Position numbers and translations under genes: made by a program. From an uncultured Caulobacterales bacterium (GTDB lineage: Bacteria; Pseudomonadota; Alphaproteobacteria; Caulobacterales; Caulobacteraceae), in assembly GCA_903858185.1 (NCBI GenBank), contig CAIOHT010000048.1, positions 1-53,280 on the forward strand: a DNA stretch of 53,280 bases, given 5' to 3'. How positions within the stretch are numbered: the stretch's first letter is position 1; every line of letters begins with the position of its first letter. Positions 44,326 through 52,900 of the stretch are shown here, in pieces. The notes under the pieces were generated by a model that searched no databases, was not told the origin of the DNA, and was given only the letters and a program-made list of their open reading frames with translations.

Positions 44326-45000
44326 CTACACCTCGCCCTTCGCGCCGCCGCTGCGGTGGAAGAGTTGCAGCGTGCGGAGCATCGCCAGCTTCGCGCTGTC
44401 CTCGTGATAGCCGCTCGGCGCGACGAAGGCGTGGCCGGCCGGATAGAGCCAGGCGGGCAGGTCGGGGTGGGCGGCGGTGATCCTCGCGACATCCGCGGCG
44501 GAGATCGTTTCGTCCTGCGTCCCGAAATGCAGGATCGTCGGGCAGCGCGGCGTCTCGTCGATGCGATTGACGATATCGCCGCCATAGAAGCAGGCAACGG
44601 CGGTCAGGCGTTCGCAGCGCGCGGCCGCCAGCCATGCGGTGCTGCCGCCGAAACAGAAGCCCAGCAGATGCACCGGACCATCCAGCGCATCGATGGCCGC
44701 CTGGACGACGTCCATCGCGCCCGCGCCCCAGCCGCTCGCCAGCCCCAGCGCCAGACGGTCCGGGAGGATCGCCGCGTCGATGTCGCGCTCGGGAAAGGCG
44801 TTCGTCCCGTCGAGCAGGCTCGGGGCGATCACGTCGTAGCCCTGGTCCGCCAGCCCGTCGCAGAAGGCGCGGATATGCGGGGTCACGCCCCAGATCGCAT
44901 GCAGCACCACCAGCCCGCCGCGACGGGCCTCGCGCGGCCGCGCATGCCAGGCGGCGAAGGGCTTGCCGCCGGTTGTCGCCAGGGCGATCCGCTCGCCCAT
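44326..45000 (-). CDS. Dienelactone-hydrolase-family protein, tandem copy A
   Basis: A 224-residue cytoplasmic alpha/beta hydrolase with nucleophile motif LLGFCFGGSTAWLAA (Cys), acid ILHFGTQDETI and a catalytic His in YPAGHAFVAP. No signal peptide is seen. Its ATG is directly adjacent to the stop of the next DLH gene (TGA then ATG), so the two form a translational unit. The substrate is not readable; both could act on related lactones or esters. It is paralogous to, but distinct from, the exported DLH at 7496. Confidence 0.9.
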   Translation of the reverse strand: MGERIALATTGGKPFAAWHARPREARRGGLVVLHAIWGVTPHIRAFCDGLADQGYDVIAPSLLDGTNAFPERDIDAAILPDRLALGLASGWGAGAMDVVQAAIDALDGPVHLLGFCFGGSTAWLAAARCERLTAVACFYGGDIVNRIDETPRCPTILHFGTQDETISAADVARITAAHPDLPAWLYPAGHAFVAPSGYHEDSAKLAMLRTLQLFHRSGGAKGEV

Positions 45001-45684
45001 TCAGCCGGCTCCGTTCGCCTCGAACAGGGCCAGTGTCCGCTGGCGGGCCAGCTCGGCATCGGCCAGGTCGGACTCAGGGCGGCCGTCGTTGTTGAAGCCG
45101 TGTCCCGAGGCGTCATAGATCCACACCGGGACCTCGGGGTGGGCGGCCTGGACCTTCGCCTTGACGTCGTCGGCGGGGATATGGCCGTCCTTGCGGCCCA
45201 GGTGCAGCTCCACGGGACAGGAGAGGGGCAGGGCGGCCATGCCGGCCACCTGACCGCCGTAGTAGCTGGAGCCGGCGCTGAGACCCTTGCAGCGCGAGGC
45301 CGCCAGCCAGACCATCGTCCCGCCGTAGCAGTAGCCGACGATGAACACGGGCCCCCGGGGCGACAGGAAATCGATACAGGCCTGGATGTCGCTCATGGCG
45401 TTGTCCGGGCCGTTGGCGATGGCTAGCTGCACGGCCCGCTGGAACTCGGCCGGATCGTCATGTCGGGCCGTGAACCCTGGCTCCTGCCGGTCGTACATCG
45501 ACGGGGCCAGCACCTCGTAGCCACGCGCTTCCCATCGGGCGACGTCGGCTTGGACAAACTCATCCAGGCCGAAGATCTCCTGGATGACGATGACTCCGCC
45601 CTTGCGGCGGCCGGCCGGCTGGCCATGCAGGACGTCGAACGCGAAGCCGTCGTGGCCGGAGGTGATCTGGATTGTGTCGGTCAT
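45001..45684 (-). CDS. Dienelactone-hydrolase-family protein, tandem copy B
   Basis: A 227-residue alpha/beta hydrolase: VIVIQEIFGLDEFVQADVAR at the start of the fold, nucleophile IVGYCYGGTMVWLAA (Cys), acid LHLGRKDGHIP, and catalytic His in YDASGHGFNNDGRPE. This is the canonical carboxymethylenebutenolidase arrangement (QExFG/E, C, D, H), and it has the better claim of the tandem pair to a true dienelactonase. The ATG at 45684 (MTDTIQITSG) was chosen because the nine codons upstream look non-coding. Translated just ahead of copy A. Confidence 0.92.
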   Translation of the reverse strand: MTDTIQITSGHDGFAFDVLHGQPAGRRKGGVIVIQEIFGLDEFVQADVARWEARGYEVLAPSMYDRQEPGFTARHDDPAEFQRAVQLAIANGPDNAMSDIQACIDFLSPRGPVFIVGYCYGGTMVWLAASRCKGLSAGSSYYGGQVAGMAALPLSCPVELHLGRKDGHIPADDVKAKVQAAHPEVPVWIYDASGHGFNNDGRPESDLADAELARQRTLALFEANGAG

Positions 45685-45751
45685 GGCGGCGGGCCCCTGT
45701 TTTCGGCCCAACTAGTGCCCGCGACAGGGCGGGTGGTCCAGCCCCCGTCTT

Positions 45752-45900
45752 TCCTCCACCTGTTGGGGGAGGGGGACCGCCCGGAGGGCGGTGGAGAGGG
45801 ATGCGCCGCCGGCGGCCGAACGGTAGCGGCCTGTCCTCAAACGCCTGCGCCTCCCTCACCACCATGCTCCGCATGGTCCCCCTCTCCCAGGTGGGAGAGG
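45752..45900. repeat. CCTCTCC...GGAGAGG intergenic repeat, copy 3
   Basis: Same plan as 16205-16384 and 19466-19623: GGGGACCGCCCGGAGGGCGG hairpin on the left, ACCATGCTCCGCATGGT on the right, outer inverted CCTC-CC/GG-GAGG ends. It fills the gap between the DLH operon start and the sirtuin stop. Confidence 0.85.
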
Positions 45901-45901
45901 T

Positions 45902-46648
45902 TTAAAGAGTCGGCGCGATCTCCGTCAGGACCGGACCGATCTCGTCGTGCAGGACCAGATCGGCGTAGCGGTCCATGTCGGTGGCCTCGCGGTTGACGAT
46001 CGCCAGCATCGCGCCGTTGCGCTTGGCGAGCAGGGGAAAGCCCGCCGCCGGGAACACCACGAGTGACGAGCCCAGCACCAGGAAAAGGTCGCAGGCCAGG
46101 GTCTCCTCCTCGGCCCGCAGCATCTGGTCCTGTGGCATCGGCTGGCCGAAGGAGATGGTCGCGGTCTTCACAAGCCCCCCGCACGACCGGCAGGCCGGGA
46201 TCTCGCCGCGCTCGACGAAGGCCGGCTTCAGGTGATGCAGTTCGTGCCGCTGGGCGCAGGTCAGGCAGGTCGCATAGCTGGCGTTGCCGTGCAGCTCGAT
46301 GATCCGCTCGTCGGGAATGCCGCTGTCCTGGTGCAGGTTGTCGACGTTCTGGGTGATGACGCTCATCACCTTGCCCATGGCGACCATCCGGGCCACGGCG
46401 TCATGGCCGGCGTTCGGCGCGCGGCCGACCCAGCCGGCCGTGCCGTTGAACACCCGCGTCCAGGCCTCGCGGCGCATATCCTCGCGCGCAACGAAGTCCT
46501 GGAACTGGATCGGCTTCATCTTCGACCAGACGCCGCCCGGACTGCGGAAATCGGGGATGCCGGACTCGGTCGACATGCCCGCGCCCGTGAACACCACCAC
46601 GCGCCGGGCCTCGTCGATCATCCGGGCCAGTTCACCGCGTCTGCTCAT
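45902..46648 (-). CDS. NAD-dependent protein deacylase of the Sir2 (CobB-like) family
   Basis: A 248-residue sirtuin. The NAD-binding motif is FTGAGMSTESGIPDFRSPGG. The catalytic region is ITQNVDNLHQDSG and IELHGNASYATCLTC (His). Zinc Cys pairs are CLTC and CRSC, and the second NAD loop is LGSSLVVFPAAGFPLLAK. It would remove acyl groups from protein lysines. The start overlaps the stop of the upstream NTF2-like gene as TGATG, so they form an operon. Confidence 0.94.
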   Translation of the reverse strand: MSRRGELARMIDEARRVVVFTGAGMSTESGIPDFRSPGGVWSKMKPIQFQDFVAREDMRREAWTRVFNGTAGWVGRAPNAGHDAVARMVAMGKVMSVITQNVDNLHQDSGIPDERIIELHGNASYATCLTCAQRHELHHLKPAFVERGEIPACRSCGGLVKTATISFGQPMPQDQMLRAEEETLACDLFLVLGSSLVVFPAAGFPLLAKRNGAMLAIVNREATDMDRYADLVLHDEIGPVLTEIAPTL

Positions 46649-47034
46649 CAGGGCGCGAAGCTCGAGCGGGCCTTCACGCCCCAGTGGCCGTCCTCGCAGG
46701 TGACGACATAGATCGAATCGAACCCTCCGATGACCGAGCCGTCGGCGCGATAACGGGTGAAGCGCGTGTCGAAGTGCACCTTGTCCGGGCCCGCGTGGAT
46801 CACGGCGCGGCGCTCCCAGGCGGAGTGGTCCCAGTCGCTGAGCGCGCCCTGCTCGAACATGGCCGGCTGGTGATAGCCGGGCTCGATGATCGCCAGCGTG
46901 CCGGACGCCAGCCGCACGCTGGGAAAGTTGAAGGTCTCTTCCCAGGCGGGCAGGTCGCGGGCGTTGAACGCCGCCATGAAGGCGTCCAGGACGGCCTGCG
47001 CGGCGGCGATTGCGTCGGCGTGGTCAGTGGTCAT
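46648..47034 (-). CDS. NTF2/SnoaL-fold small protein
   Basis: A 128-residue protein with an NTF2-like pattern: AVLDAFMAAFNARDLPAWEE in the first helix-turn-helix, FPSVRLASGTLAII, then alternating beta strands (KVHFDTRFTRYRADG, SIYVVTCEDGHWGVKARSSF). The family covers cyclases, isomerases and ligand-binding proteins, so no reaction can be assigned. It is coupled to the sirtuin gene through a TGATG overlap. Confidence 0.75.
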   Translation of the reverse strand: MTTDHADAIAAAQAVLDAFMAAFNARDLPAWEETFNFPSVRLASGTLAIIEPGYHQPAMFEQGALSDWDHSAWERRAVIHAGPDKVHFDTRFTRYRADGSVIGGFDSIYVVTCEDGHWGVKARSSFAP

Positions 47035-47101
47035 GCGGCCAGTCTAGTATGGTCTGGCGATGCGTCTCCAGCGGCTTTCGCCCTCGGGCGCCGCATTGCG
47101 G

Positions 47102-47527
47102 CTATCCTTTCAGCAGAGCCTCCGTCACCGTCAGACCGGCGAGCAGATCTGCCCGGGCCTCCGCGGACAGCCCTTCGATCGCGGCGGTCAGGGGCGCGAT
47201 GCGCCGGGACTGACCCTCGGCCAGAAGACGCCGCCCCTGCCGGGTTGGGACAAGCCAGACCACCCGGCCGTCCATCGGATCAGCCTGACGCTCAATCAGC
47301 CCCCCGGCCTCAAGCTCACCGGCCAGCCGCGTGATGGTCGGCCGGCTGACTTCCTCCAGCCTGGCTAGGTCGGACATCCGGACGCGGCCGCTATGGACGA
47401 CGACCGCCAGGGCCGAGGCCTGCGGACCACTCAGTCTGGCGGCGGCGTCAGCCGCCCGCAGCCAGCGGGTCAGCCGGACGCTTGCGAGGGTCAGGCGATC
47501 GGCGAGTTCGGACGCGGGAGCGGTCAT
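47102..47527 (-). CDS. MarR-family transcriptional regulator
   Basis: A 141-residue winged-helix regulator. MSDLARLEEVSRPTITRLAG is the recognition region, and LIERQADPMDGRVVWLVPT is the wing with the usual DxR. The ATG at 47527 (MTAPASELAD) is used; a TTG at 47539 would add four residues but lies next to the operator. It is divergent from the DUF998 gene across an AT-rich palindrome, the likely binding site for autoregulation. Confidence 0.92.
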   Translation of the reverse strand: MTAPASELADRLTLASVRLTRWLRAADAAARLSGPQASALAVVVHSGRVRMSDLARLEEVSRPTITRLAGELEAGGLIERQADPMDGRVVWLVPTRQGRRLLAEGQSRRIAPLTAAIEGLSAEARADLLAGLTVTEALLKG

Positions 47528-47540
47528 TGACACATTCAAA

Positions 47541-47565
47541 ATAGTTAGTTTATGAAACTAATTAT
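47541..47565. promoter_or_regulatory. Palindromic operator between marR-type gene and DUF998 gene
   Basis: TTAGTTT (47545-47551), ATG, AAACTAA (47555-47561) is a perfect inverted repeat. Extended to 11-bp arms (47541-47551 and 47555-47565) there is a single mismatch (G47544/T47562). It is markedly AT-rich in a GC-rich genome, as MarR operators overlapping promoters often are. Confidence 0.9.
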
Positions 47566-47573
47566 ACGAGACG

Positions 47574-48164
47574 ATGGATGTCATGACAAGGAATCAGACA
47601 GCGGGCTTTTCGGGCGTTGCGGCGGGGGTCGGGTTTCCGATCCTGCTGATCCTGTTCGCCGCGCTCGACCCTGACTATCACCATGGGACCAAGGCGGTCA
47701 GCGAGCTGGGCGTCGTCGGGGCGGACAATGCCCTTGCCTGGAATCTGACCGGGTTTCTGGGCATCGGGATGCTGCTGGCCGGATTTGGCTGGGGTCTGGG
47801 CCGGAGCGTCGAGGACCGATTCACGGTCGGGATGCTGACGTTGTTTGGTCTGGCCTTTGCGGCGACGGCTATCCCCGCCGACATGGATAACCTCAGGTCC
47901 CCCGGGTCGATCGCCCATATCGCCGCCTCTCAGCTGGTGTTCCTGTTCTGGCTTGTCGGGCTTGGCCGCCTGATGTTTGTAAAACGGGCCGGAGGCCTCG
48001 TCAGGCTGCTGGCCGTCCTGGGGCTGCTGCTGGCGGTCGGGTCAATTATCTTGCGCGGCTCGGACCTGTTGTCGCCGGCCTGGGCCCAGCGGGTCACCTT
48101 CGGCGTCGTGTTCGGCTGGGTTCTGGCGAACGGCATTGTCCTCTGGAGACGCCCGGCCGCCTGA
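47574..48164 (+). CDS. DUF998 family integral membrane protein
   Basis: A 196-residue protein with about six membrane helices. The DUF998 features are FPILLILFAALDPDYHHGTK AVSELG in the first loop, WNLTGFLGIGMLLAGFGWGL, and AHIAASQLVFLFWLVGLGRL. Function of the family is unknown. It is the probable target of the divergent MarR regulator through the shared palindrome. Confidence 0.88.
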   Translation: MDVMTRNQTAGFSGVAAGVGFPILLILFAALDPDYHHGTKAVSELGVVGADNALAWNLTGFLGIGMLLAGFGWGLGRSVEDRFTVGMLTLFGLAFAATAIPADMDNLRSPGSIAHIAASQLVFLFWLVGLGRLMFVKRAGGLVRLLAVLGLLLAVGSIILRGSDLLSPAWAQRVTFGVVFGWVLANGIVLWRRPAA

Positions 48165-48173
48165 ACACCCGGA

Positions 48174-49274
48174 TCAGACGTTGAACCGGAAGTGCATCAC
48201 GTCGCCGTCCTTGACGATGTACTCCTTGCCCTCGGAGCGCATCTTGCCGGCGTCCTTGGCCCCCTGTTCGCCCTTGAGGGCGACGAAGTCGGCGTAGGCG
48301 ATGGTCTCGGCGCGGATGAAGCCCTTTTCGAAGTCGTTGTGGATCACGCCTGCCGCCTGCGGGGCGGTAGCGCCGATATCGATGGTCCAGGCGCGAGCTT
48401 CCTTGGGACCGACCGTGAAGTAGCTCTGCAGGCCGAGCAGGGCGTAGGCCTCGCGGATCAGGCGATTGAGGCCCGGCTCGTGCAGGCCCAGGGTCTCCAG
48501 GAACTCGCTGCGTTCGGCCGGGTCCAGCAGGGCGATCTCGCTCTCGATCTGCGCCGAGATGACCACGCTCTTGGCGTTGTCGGCCTTCGCCCGTTCAGCC
48601 ACCTTGTCGGAGAAGGCGTTGCCCTTGTCGGCCGATCCCTCGTCGACGTTGCAGACGTACAGCGCCGGCAGGGCGGTCAGCAGCTGCAGCATGTGCCAGG
48701 CCTTGTAGTCGTCCTTGCTGATGTCGGCGGCGCGGGCCGGGCGACCGGCGTTCAGCTGCTCCAGCGCGACATTGATCAGGCGCAGGGTGTTGGCGGCCTC
48801 CTTGTCGCCGCCGGACTTGGCCTTCTTCTCGACGTTCGGCTTGCGCTTCTCGAGGCTTTCGAGGTCGGCGAGCATCAGCTCGGTCTCGATGATGTCCAGG
48901 TCCGACAGCGGATCGATCCGGCCCTCGACGTGGGTGATGTCGGTATCCTCGAAGCAGCGGGCGACGAAGGCCACCGCGTCGCAGTCGCGGATGTTGGCCA
49001 GGAACTGGTTGCCCAGGCCCTCGCCCTTCGACGCGCCGCGCACGAGGCCGGCGATGTCGACGAAGTTGATCCGCGAGGGGATGATCTCCTTGGACCCGAC
49101 GATGCTGGCCAGCACCTCCAGCCGCGGCTCGGGCACGGCCACGTCGCCGGTGTTCGGCTCGATCGTGCAGAACGGATAGTTGGCCGCCTGGGCCGACGCG
49201 GTCTGCGTCAGGGCGTTGAACAGGGTCGACTTGCCCACGTTGGGCAGGCCGACGATCGCGACTTTCAGGGCCAT
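48174..49274 (-). CDS. ychF: Ribosome-associated OBG-family ATPase YchF
   Basis: A 366-residue Obg-family P-loop protein. G1 is VGLPNVGKSTLFN, the Walker B region is VDIAGLVRGASKGEGLGNQF, and the G4-like segment NVDEGSAD has the YchF form (NxxE) that favours ATP over GTP. A coiled-coil insert (LEKRKPNVEKK) and the C-terminal TGS domain (FTVGPKEARAWTI, VIHNDFEKGFIRAETI) complete it. YchF binds ribosomes and is linked to stress responses. It is the last of the prs, rplY, pth, ychF group on this strand. Confidence 0.96.
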   Translation of the reverse strand: MALKVAIVGLPNVGKSTLFNALTQTASAQAANYPFCTIEPNTGDVAVPEPRLEVLASIVGSKEIIPSRINFVDIAGLVRGASKGEGLGNQFLANIRDCDAVAFVARCFEDTDITHVEGRIDPLSDLDIIETELMLADLESLEKRKPNVEKKAKSGGDKEAANTLRLINVALEQLNAGRPARAADISKDDYKAWHMLQLLTALPALYVCNVDEGSADKGNAFSDKVAERAKADNAKSVVISAQIESEIALLDPAERSEFLETLGLHEPGLNRLIREAYALLGLQSYFTVGPKEARAWTIDIGATAPQAAGVIHNDFEKGFIRAETIAYADFVALKGEQGAKDAGKMRSEGKEYIVKDGDVMHFRFNV

Positions 49275-49329
49275 GGAACTCTCGAACGAAGGGGTGGCGC
49301 GCCTATAGCCGATTGGCGCGGGATTGTCG

Positions 49330-49959
49330 TCAGGCCTCGCCGTCGTCGCGGGCCTGTTTGCGCGGGTCGGCCTTGGCGGCGGGCGCCAGGCGCATGACCT
49401 CGGCCTGGTAGCGCTCGTCGTCGCCGGCGGCGGCGAAGGGCAGGGCGTCGGCGAGGGCGTCGAGCATCGGATCCAGCCAGACCCGGTCGACCTTGTGGAA
49501 GTCGCCGAGCACGTAGTGCATCACCGCGTCCTTGTCGCCCGGATGGCCGACGCCGATGCGGGCGCGACGGAAGTCGGCGCCGACCTGGGCGGTGATCGAG
49601 CGGATGCCGTTGTTGCCCGCCGCGCCGCCGCCGGTCTTCATCCGGAAGCGCCCGGGGGCGAGGTCGATCTCGTCATGGAAGACGATGACGTCGGCGGGCT
49701 TGAGCTTGAAGAACCGCACCGCCTCACCGACCGAGCGGCCGCTTTCATTGTAAAAGGTCTGCGGCTTGAGCATCAGCAGCTTCACCGGGCCATCCGGCGT
49801 CTCGACCTGGCCTTCGCAGGCCAGCCCCTGGAAGCGGGCGCGCCACGGCGAGGTCGCCCAGCGACGGGCGATGGCGTCCATCGCCATGAAGCCGACGTTG
49901 TGGCGGTTCTTTTCGTACTTCGGCCCGGGGTTGCCCTGGCCGGCGAGGATCAGCGTCAT
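49330..49959 (-). CDS. pth: Peptidyl-tRNA hydrolase
   Basis: A 209-residue enzyme that recycles peptidyl-tRNA. It starts MTLILAGQGNPGPKYEKNRH, whose His is catalytic, and NVGF follows. Also present: KPQTFYNESGRSV, VFHDEIDLAPGRFRMK, and GGGAAGNNGIRSI with the Asn contact. A GGGAG sits six bases before the ATG at 49959, deciding for it over the ATG at 49965, which would touch the GGGAG. It lies between rplY and ychF. Confidence 0.96.
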   Translation of the reverse strand: MTLILAGQGNPGPKYEKNRHNVGFMAMDAIARRWATSPWRARFQGLACEGQVETPDGPVKLLMLKPQTFYNESGRSVGEAVRFFKLKPADVIVFHDEIDLAPGRFRMKTGGGAAGNNGIRSITAQVGADFRRARIGVGHPGDKDAVMHYVLGDFHKVDRVWLDPMLDALADALPFAAAGDDERYQAEVMRLAPAAKADPRKQARDDGEA

Positions 49960-49982
49960 GTCCATCTCCCGGCTGGAGTCCC

Positions 49983-50014
49983 AAACGAAAACGGGCGAGC
50001 CATCGGCCCGCCCG
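49983..50014 (-). terminator. Intrinsic terminator downstream of rplY
   Basis: Read on the minus strand: CGGGCG (50014-50009), a 11-nt loop region, and CGCCCG (49997-49992), followed by TTTTCGTTT. It lies between rplY and pth, so pth may be partly transcribed by readthrough. Confidence 0.7.
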
Positions 50015-50040
50015 CTTCCAGATCAGGGTCGCGTAGCCGA

Positions 50041-50649
50041 TCAGGCTTCAGCGCCGCCTTCCGAGGCTGCGGCTTCGGACATGCCGGCCGAGGAGACCTT
50101 CAGGGTCGCCAGCACGAAGTCGCGGTCGGCGATCGACGGGGTCACGCCCTTGGGCAGGGCGATGTCGCCGATGCGGATGGTGTCGCCCAGCTGGGTATTG
50201 GTCAGGTCGAACACCAGCTCTTCCGGGATGGCGTCGGCCGGGCAGTTCAGCTCGACGTCGTGACGCACGATTTCGAGCGAGCCGCCCTGCTTCAGACCGG
50301 GGCAGACGTCCTGGTTCTTGAAGTGCACCGGAATGGCGATGCGGATGGTGGAGCCTTCCTCGACGCGCAGCAGGTCGAAGTGCATCGGCTCATCCGTCAC
50401 CGGATGGAACTGGATGTCCTTGGCGATGACCGGCTGGCTCTCGTCGCCGTACTTCAGCGTCACCAGGTGGCCGTGCAGCTGACCGGTGTAGAGCGACTTG
50501 CGGAACTCGTTCGACTTGACCGAGATCGCGACGGGACCCTTCGGGCCGCCGTAGAGAATCCCGGGCACCTTGCCGGCGCGGCGGGCTTCACGGGCGCCGC
50601 CCGTGCCGGTGCGGTCGCGGACTTCGACGTTGAGGACGATCTCGGCCAT
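50041..50649 (-). CDS. rplY: 50S ribosomal protein L25/general stress protein Ctc
   Basis: A 202-residue long-form L25 that binds 5S rRNA. The N-terminal domain is AEIVLNVEVRDRTGTGGARE, ARRAGKVPGILYGGPKG and KSLYTGQLHGHLVTLKYG. The C-terminal TL5-like domain includes VPVHFKNQD-type (IAIPVHFKNQDVCPGLKQGG) and AIPEELVFDLTNTQLGDTIR. The long form is common in alphaproteobacteria. It lies between the lipoprotein gene and pth. Confidence 0.96.
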   Translation of the reverse strand: MAEIVLNVEVRDRTGTGGAREARRAGKVPGILYGGPKGPVAISVKSNEFRKSLYTGQLHGHLVTLKYGDESQPVIAKDIQFHPVTDEPMHFDLLRVEEGSTIRIAIPVHFKNQDVCPGLKQGGSLEIVRHDVELNCPADAIPEELVFDLTNTQLGDTIRIGDIALPKGVTPSIADRDFVLATLKVSSAGMSEAAASEGGAEA

Positions 50650-50774
50650 GGTCTTGCGGCTCTCAAAACGAAGTCGCCGCGGCAGAAGAACTCCGCGCGG
50701 CGACGGTCGGTGAATTCAGGGTTGCGCTCGATACACGCTTTCAGCGGACGGCGCAACGCCGCCCGGGCAGACTC

Positions 50775-51839
50775 TTAACGGCGCACGGGCGGCTTTTTCG
50801 CGGGCGCGGCGGCGGCGGTGCTCTTGCGTGCAGGTGCAGGAGCGACCACCGGCCGGATCGGCTCGGGCGGCATCGTCGCGCCCGACCATTTCACCATGCA
50901 GGCGCCGGTGTCGATCAGGATGTGCTGGCCCATGCAGAAGATGTCTTCGTAGTGCGGCTTGGACACCGCCAGGCACTGATACAGGTTCAGCTTGGCCATA
51001 TTCAGGCAGTAGGCGGCGTTCGGCTCGGCCGACAGAGTGGTGATCGCGGCGAGGTTCTCCTCGCCGGCTTCGCCGATGGCGGCCAGGGCCGCGAGCGTCA
51101 GGCCGCGCACGACCAGCGGCGACCAGGGCGGCGGGGCCGCGCCGGGCGTCAGGCCCAGCGGGGTCGCCGCCGTCGGGCCGGTGCTGGCCTGCTGCATCAG
51201 CATCACGTCGGCCGCTTCGCCGGTCATCGGCGTGGCCGACAGGGACTTTGCGGCGATCAGGCGAGCTTCGCGGTTGGGCACGGCGATCTTGGACCAGGCG
51301 CTGTGCTGGACCGAATAGGCGGACTGCTTCACGGCGCGGCCGTTGACGACCATGCGCGCGCCCTCGTTGCCGAGCGCCTGCAGCACCAGGCCCGCGGCGC
51401 TTTCGGCGCCCGGCAGGATGGTGGCCATGTTGGGATTGGAGATCAGCTGGTCGCGCATGGCGATGCGCTTGGCCGGGTCGGCGGCGACCTTGCGCAGCTC
51501 GGCCACGAACACCGGGTCCTGCAGCGCGACGATTGCGGCGTAGGCCACCGCGCCGCGCAGGAACTGCTTGGGTTCATACGCCGCCGCGGTGCGCAGCGAG
51601 ACCTGGATCTCCTCGCCGTTCTTGAAGTCGGGCGAGATGGCGTTGGCGCGCGCCATGTAGCCGCGCCAGGCGCTGGCTTCCTGGATCAGGCTGGGCGCCA
51701 GGGTGATCGGCGGCGGCGGCGGCGGCGGGGGCGGCGGCACATAGGGCGCGGGCGCTTCGGGCCCGCAGCCGGCGAGAACGGCGGCGAGGGCAATGGCGGC
51801 GAGCGCCGGCGCGAAACGCGCAGGAAGGAAAGGTTTCAT
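50775..51839 (-). CDS. Lipoprotein of unknown function with Pro-rich linker
   Basis: A 354-residue protein starting MKPFLPARFAP with a lipobox LAGC, so it is an anchored lipoprotein. Right after is a run of Pro (about ten in a row) as a rigid spacer. The main domain is mostly helical (AYAAIVALQDPVFVAELRKV, LVLQALGNEGARMVVNGRAV) with a later Cys cluster (AAYCLNMAKLNLYQCLAVS, DIFCMGQHILIDTGACM), possibly disulfides. The C-terminus is a basic Ala/Pro/Lys tail. I do not recognise a family. It is inserted between prs and rplY on the same strand. Confidence 0.8.
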   Translation of the reverse strand: MKPFLPARFAPALAAIALAAVLAGCGPEAPAPYVPPPPPPPPPPITLAPSLIQEASAWRGYMARANAISPDFKNGEEIQVSLRTAAAYEPKQFLRGAVAYAAIVALQDPVFVAELRKVAADPAKRIAMRDQLISNPNMATILPGAESAAGLVLQALGNEGARMVVNGRAVKQSAYSVQHSAWSKIAVPNREARLIAAKSLSATPMTGEAADVMLMQQASTGPTAATPLGLTPGAAPPPWSPLVVRGLTLAALAAIGEAGEENLAAITTLSAEPNAAYCLNMAKLNLYQCLAVSKPHYEDIFCMGQHILIDTGACMVKWSGATMPPEPIRPVVAPAPARKSTAAAAPAKKPPVRR

Positions 51840-51964
51840 GGTCCGCAGCTTCCCCGTCACACCCCAGCCTCGTCAATACAACGCGCGTGGACGGCGAGAA
51901 TGTGACGCCCGGGGCTTAAGGCGCACTTTACGGGCGAATAATGACAGGGGCTAGGGCGCAGGAC

Positions 51965-52900
51965 TCAGTCGAACAGCTTCGACACCGACTCCTCGTTGGC
52001 GATCCGGCGGATGGCCTCGCCCATCAGGGGCGCGCAGGAGACGGCGCGGATCTTCTGGCAGGCCTTCACCACGTCCGACAGTTCGATGGAATCGGTGACC
52101 ACCAGTTCCTTGAGCACCGAGCCGCTGACCCGGTCGGCGGCCGCGCCCGACAGCACGCCGTGGGTGACATAGGCCGAGACCTCGACCGCTCCCGCCTCGC
52201 TCAGCGCACGGGCCGCGTTGCAGAGGGTGCCGGCGGAATCGACGATGTCATCGAACAGGATGCAGCGGCGACCGGAGACCTCGCCGATGATGTTCATCAC
52301 CTCGCTCTCGCCGGGACCCGAGCGACGTTTGTCGACGATCGCCAGATCGGCGCTGAGGCGGTTGGCCAGCGCCCGGGCGCGGACCACGCCGCCGACGTCC
52401 GGCGAGACGATCAGCAGGTCATCGGTCCTGCCGTAGTGGGCGCGGATGTCCTCGGCCAGAAGCGGCACCGGCAGCAGGTTGTCGGTCGGGATGTCGAAGA
52501 AACCCTGAATCTGGCCGGCATGCAGGTCCATGGTCAGGACCCGGTCGGCGCCGGCGCGGGTGATCAGGTTGGCCACGAGCTTGGCCGAGATCGGCGTGCG
52601 GCCGCCGGTCTTCCGGTCCTGCCGGGCGTAGCCGAAATAGGGCAGCACGGCGGTGATCCGCCGGCCCGACGCGCGCTTCAGCGCATCGATGCAGATCAAG
52701 AGCTCCATCAGGTTGTCGTTGGCCGGGTAGCTGGTCGACTGGATGACGAACACGTCCTCGCCGCGCACGTTCTCGTCGATGGTGACGAACACCTCGTTGT
52801 CGGCGAACCGCCGCACCTGGGCGCGGGTCAGCGGGACGTCGAGATATTCGGCGATGGCGGTGGCGAGCGTTCTGTTGGAGTTGCCGGCTAGCAGCTTCAT
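51965..52900 (-). CDS. prs: Ribose-phosphate pyrophosphokinase
   Basis: A 311-residue PRPP synthase that makes the activated ribose for purines, pyrimidines, His, Trp and NAD. It starts [20 protein letters not shown]. The ATP loop is [16 protein letters not shown], followed by [20 protein letters not shown]. The metal and ribose sites are [14 protein letters not shown] and the PRPP loop [12 protein letters not shown]. The frame extends about 90 codons upstream without protein-like features, so the ATG at 52900 was chosen. It heads the group that includes rplY, pth and ychF. Confidence 0.97.
   Translation of the reverse strand: MKLLAGNSNRTLATAIAEYLDVPLTRAQVRRFADNEVFVTIDENVRGEDVFVIQSTSYPANDNLMELLICIDALKRASGRRITAVLPYFGYARQDRKTGGRTPISAKLVANLITRAGADRVLTMDLHAGQIQGFFDIPTDNLLPVPLLAEDIRAHYGRTDDLLIVSPDVGGVVRARALANRLSADLAIVDKRRSGPGESEVMNIIGEVSGRRCILFDDIVDSAGTLCNAARALSEAGAVEVSAYVTHGVLSGAAADRVSGSVLKELVVTDSIELSDVVKACQKIRAVSCAPLMGEAIRRIANEESVSKLFD

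Noticed and set aside
16205..45900. Dispersed repeats as a CRISPR array
   Set aside because: Copies are single, kilobases apart, internally palindromic and lie after stop codons; there are no regular spacers or cas genes.
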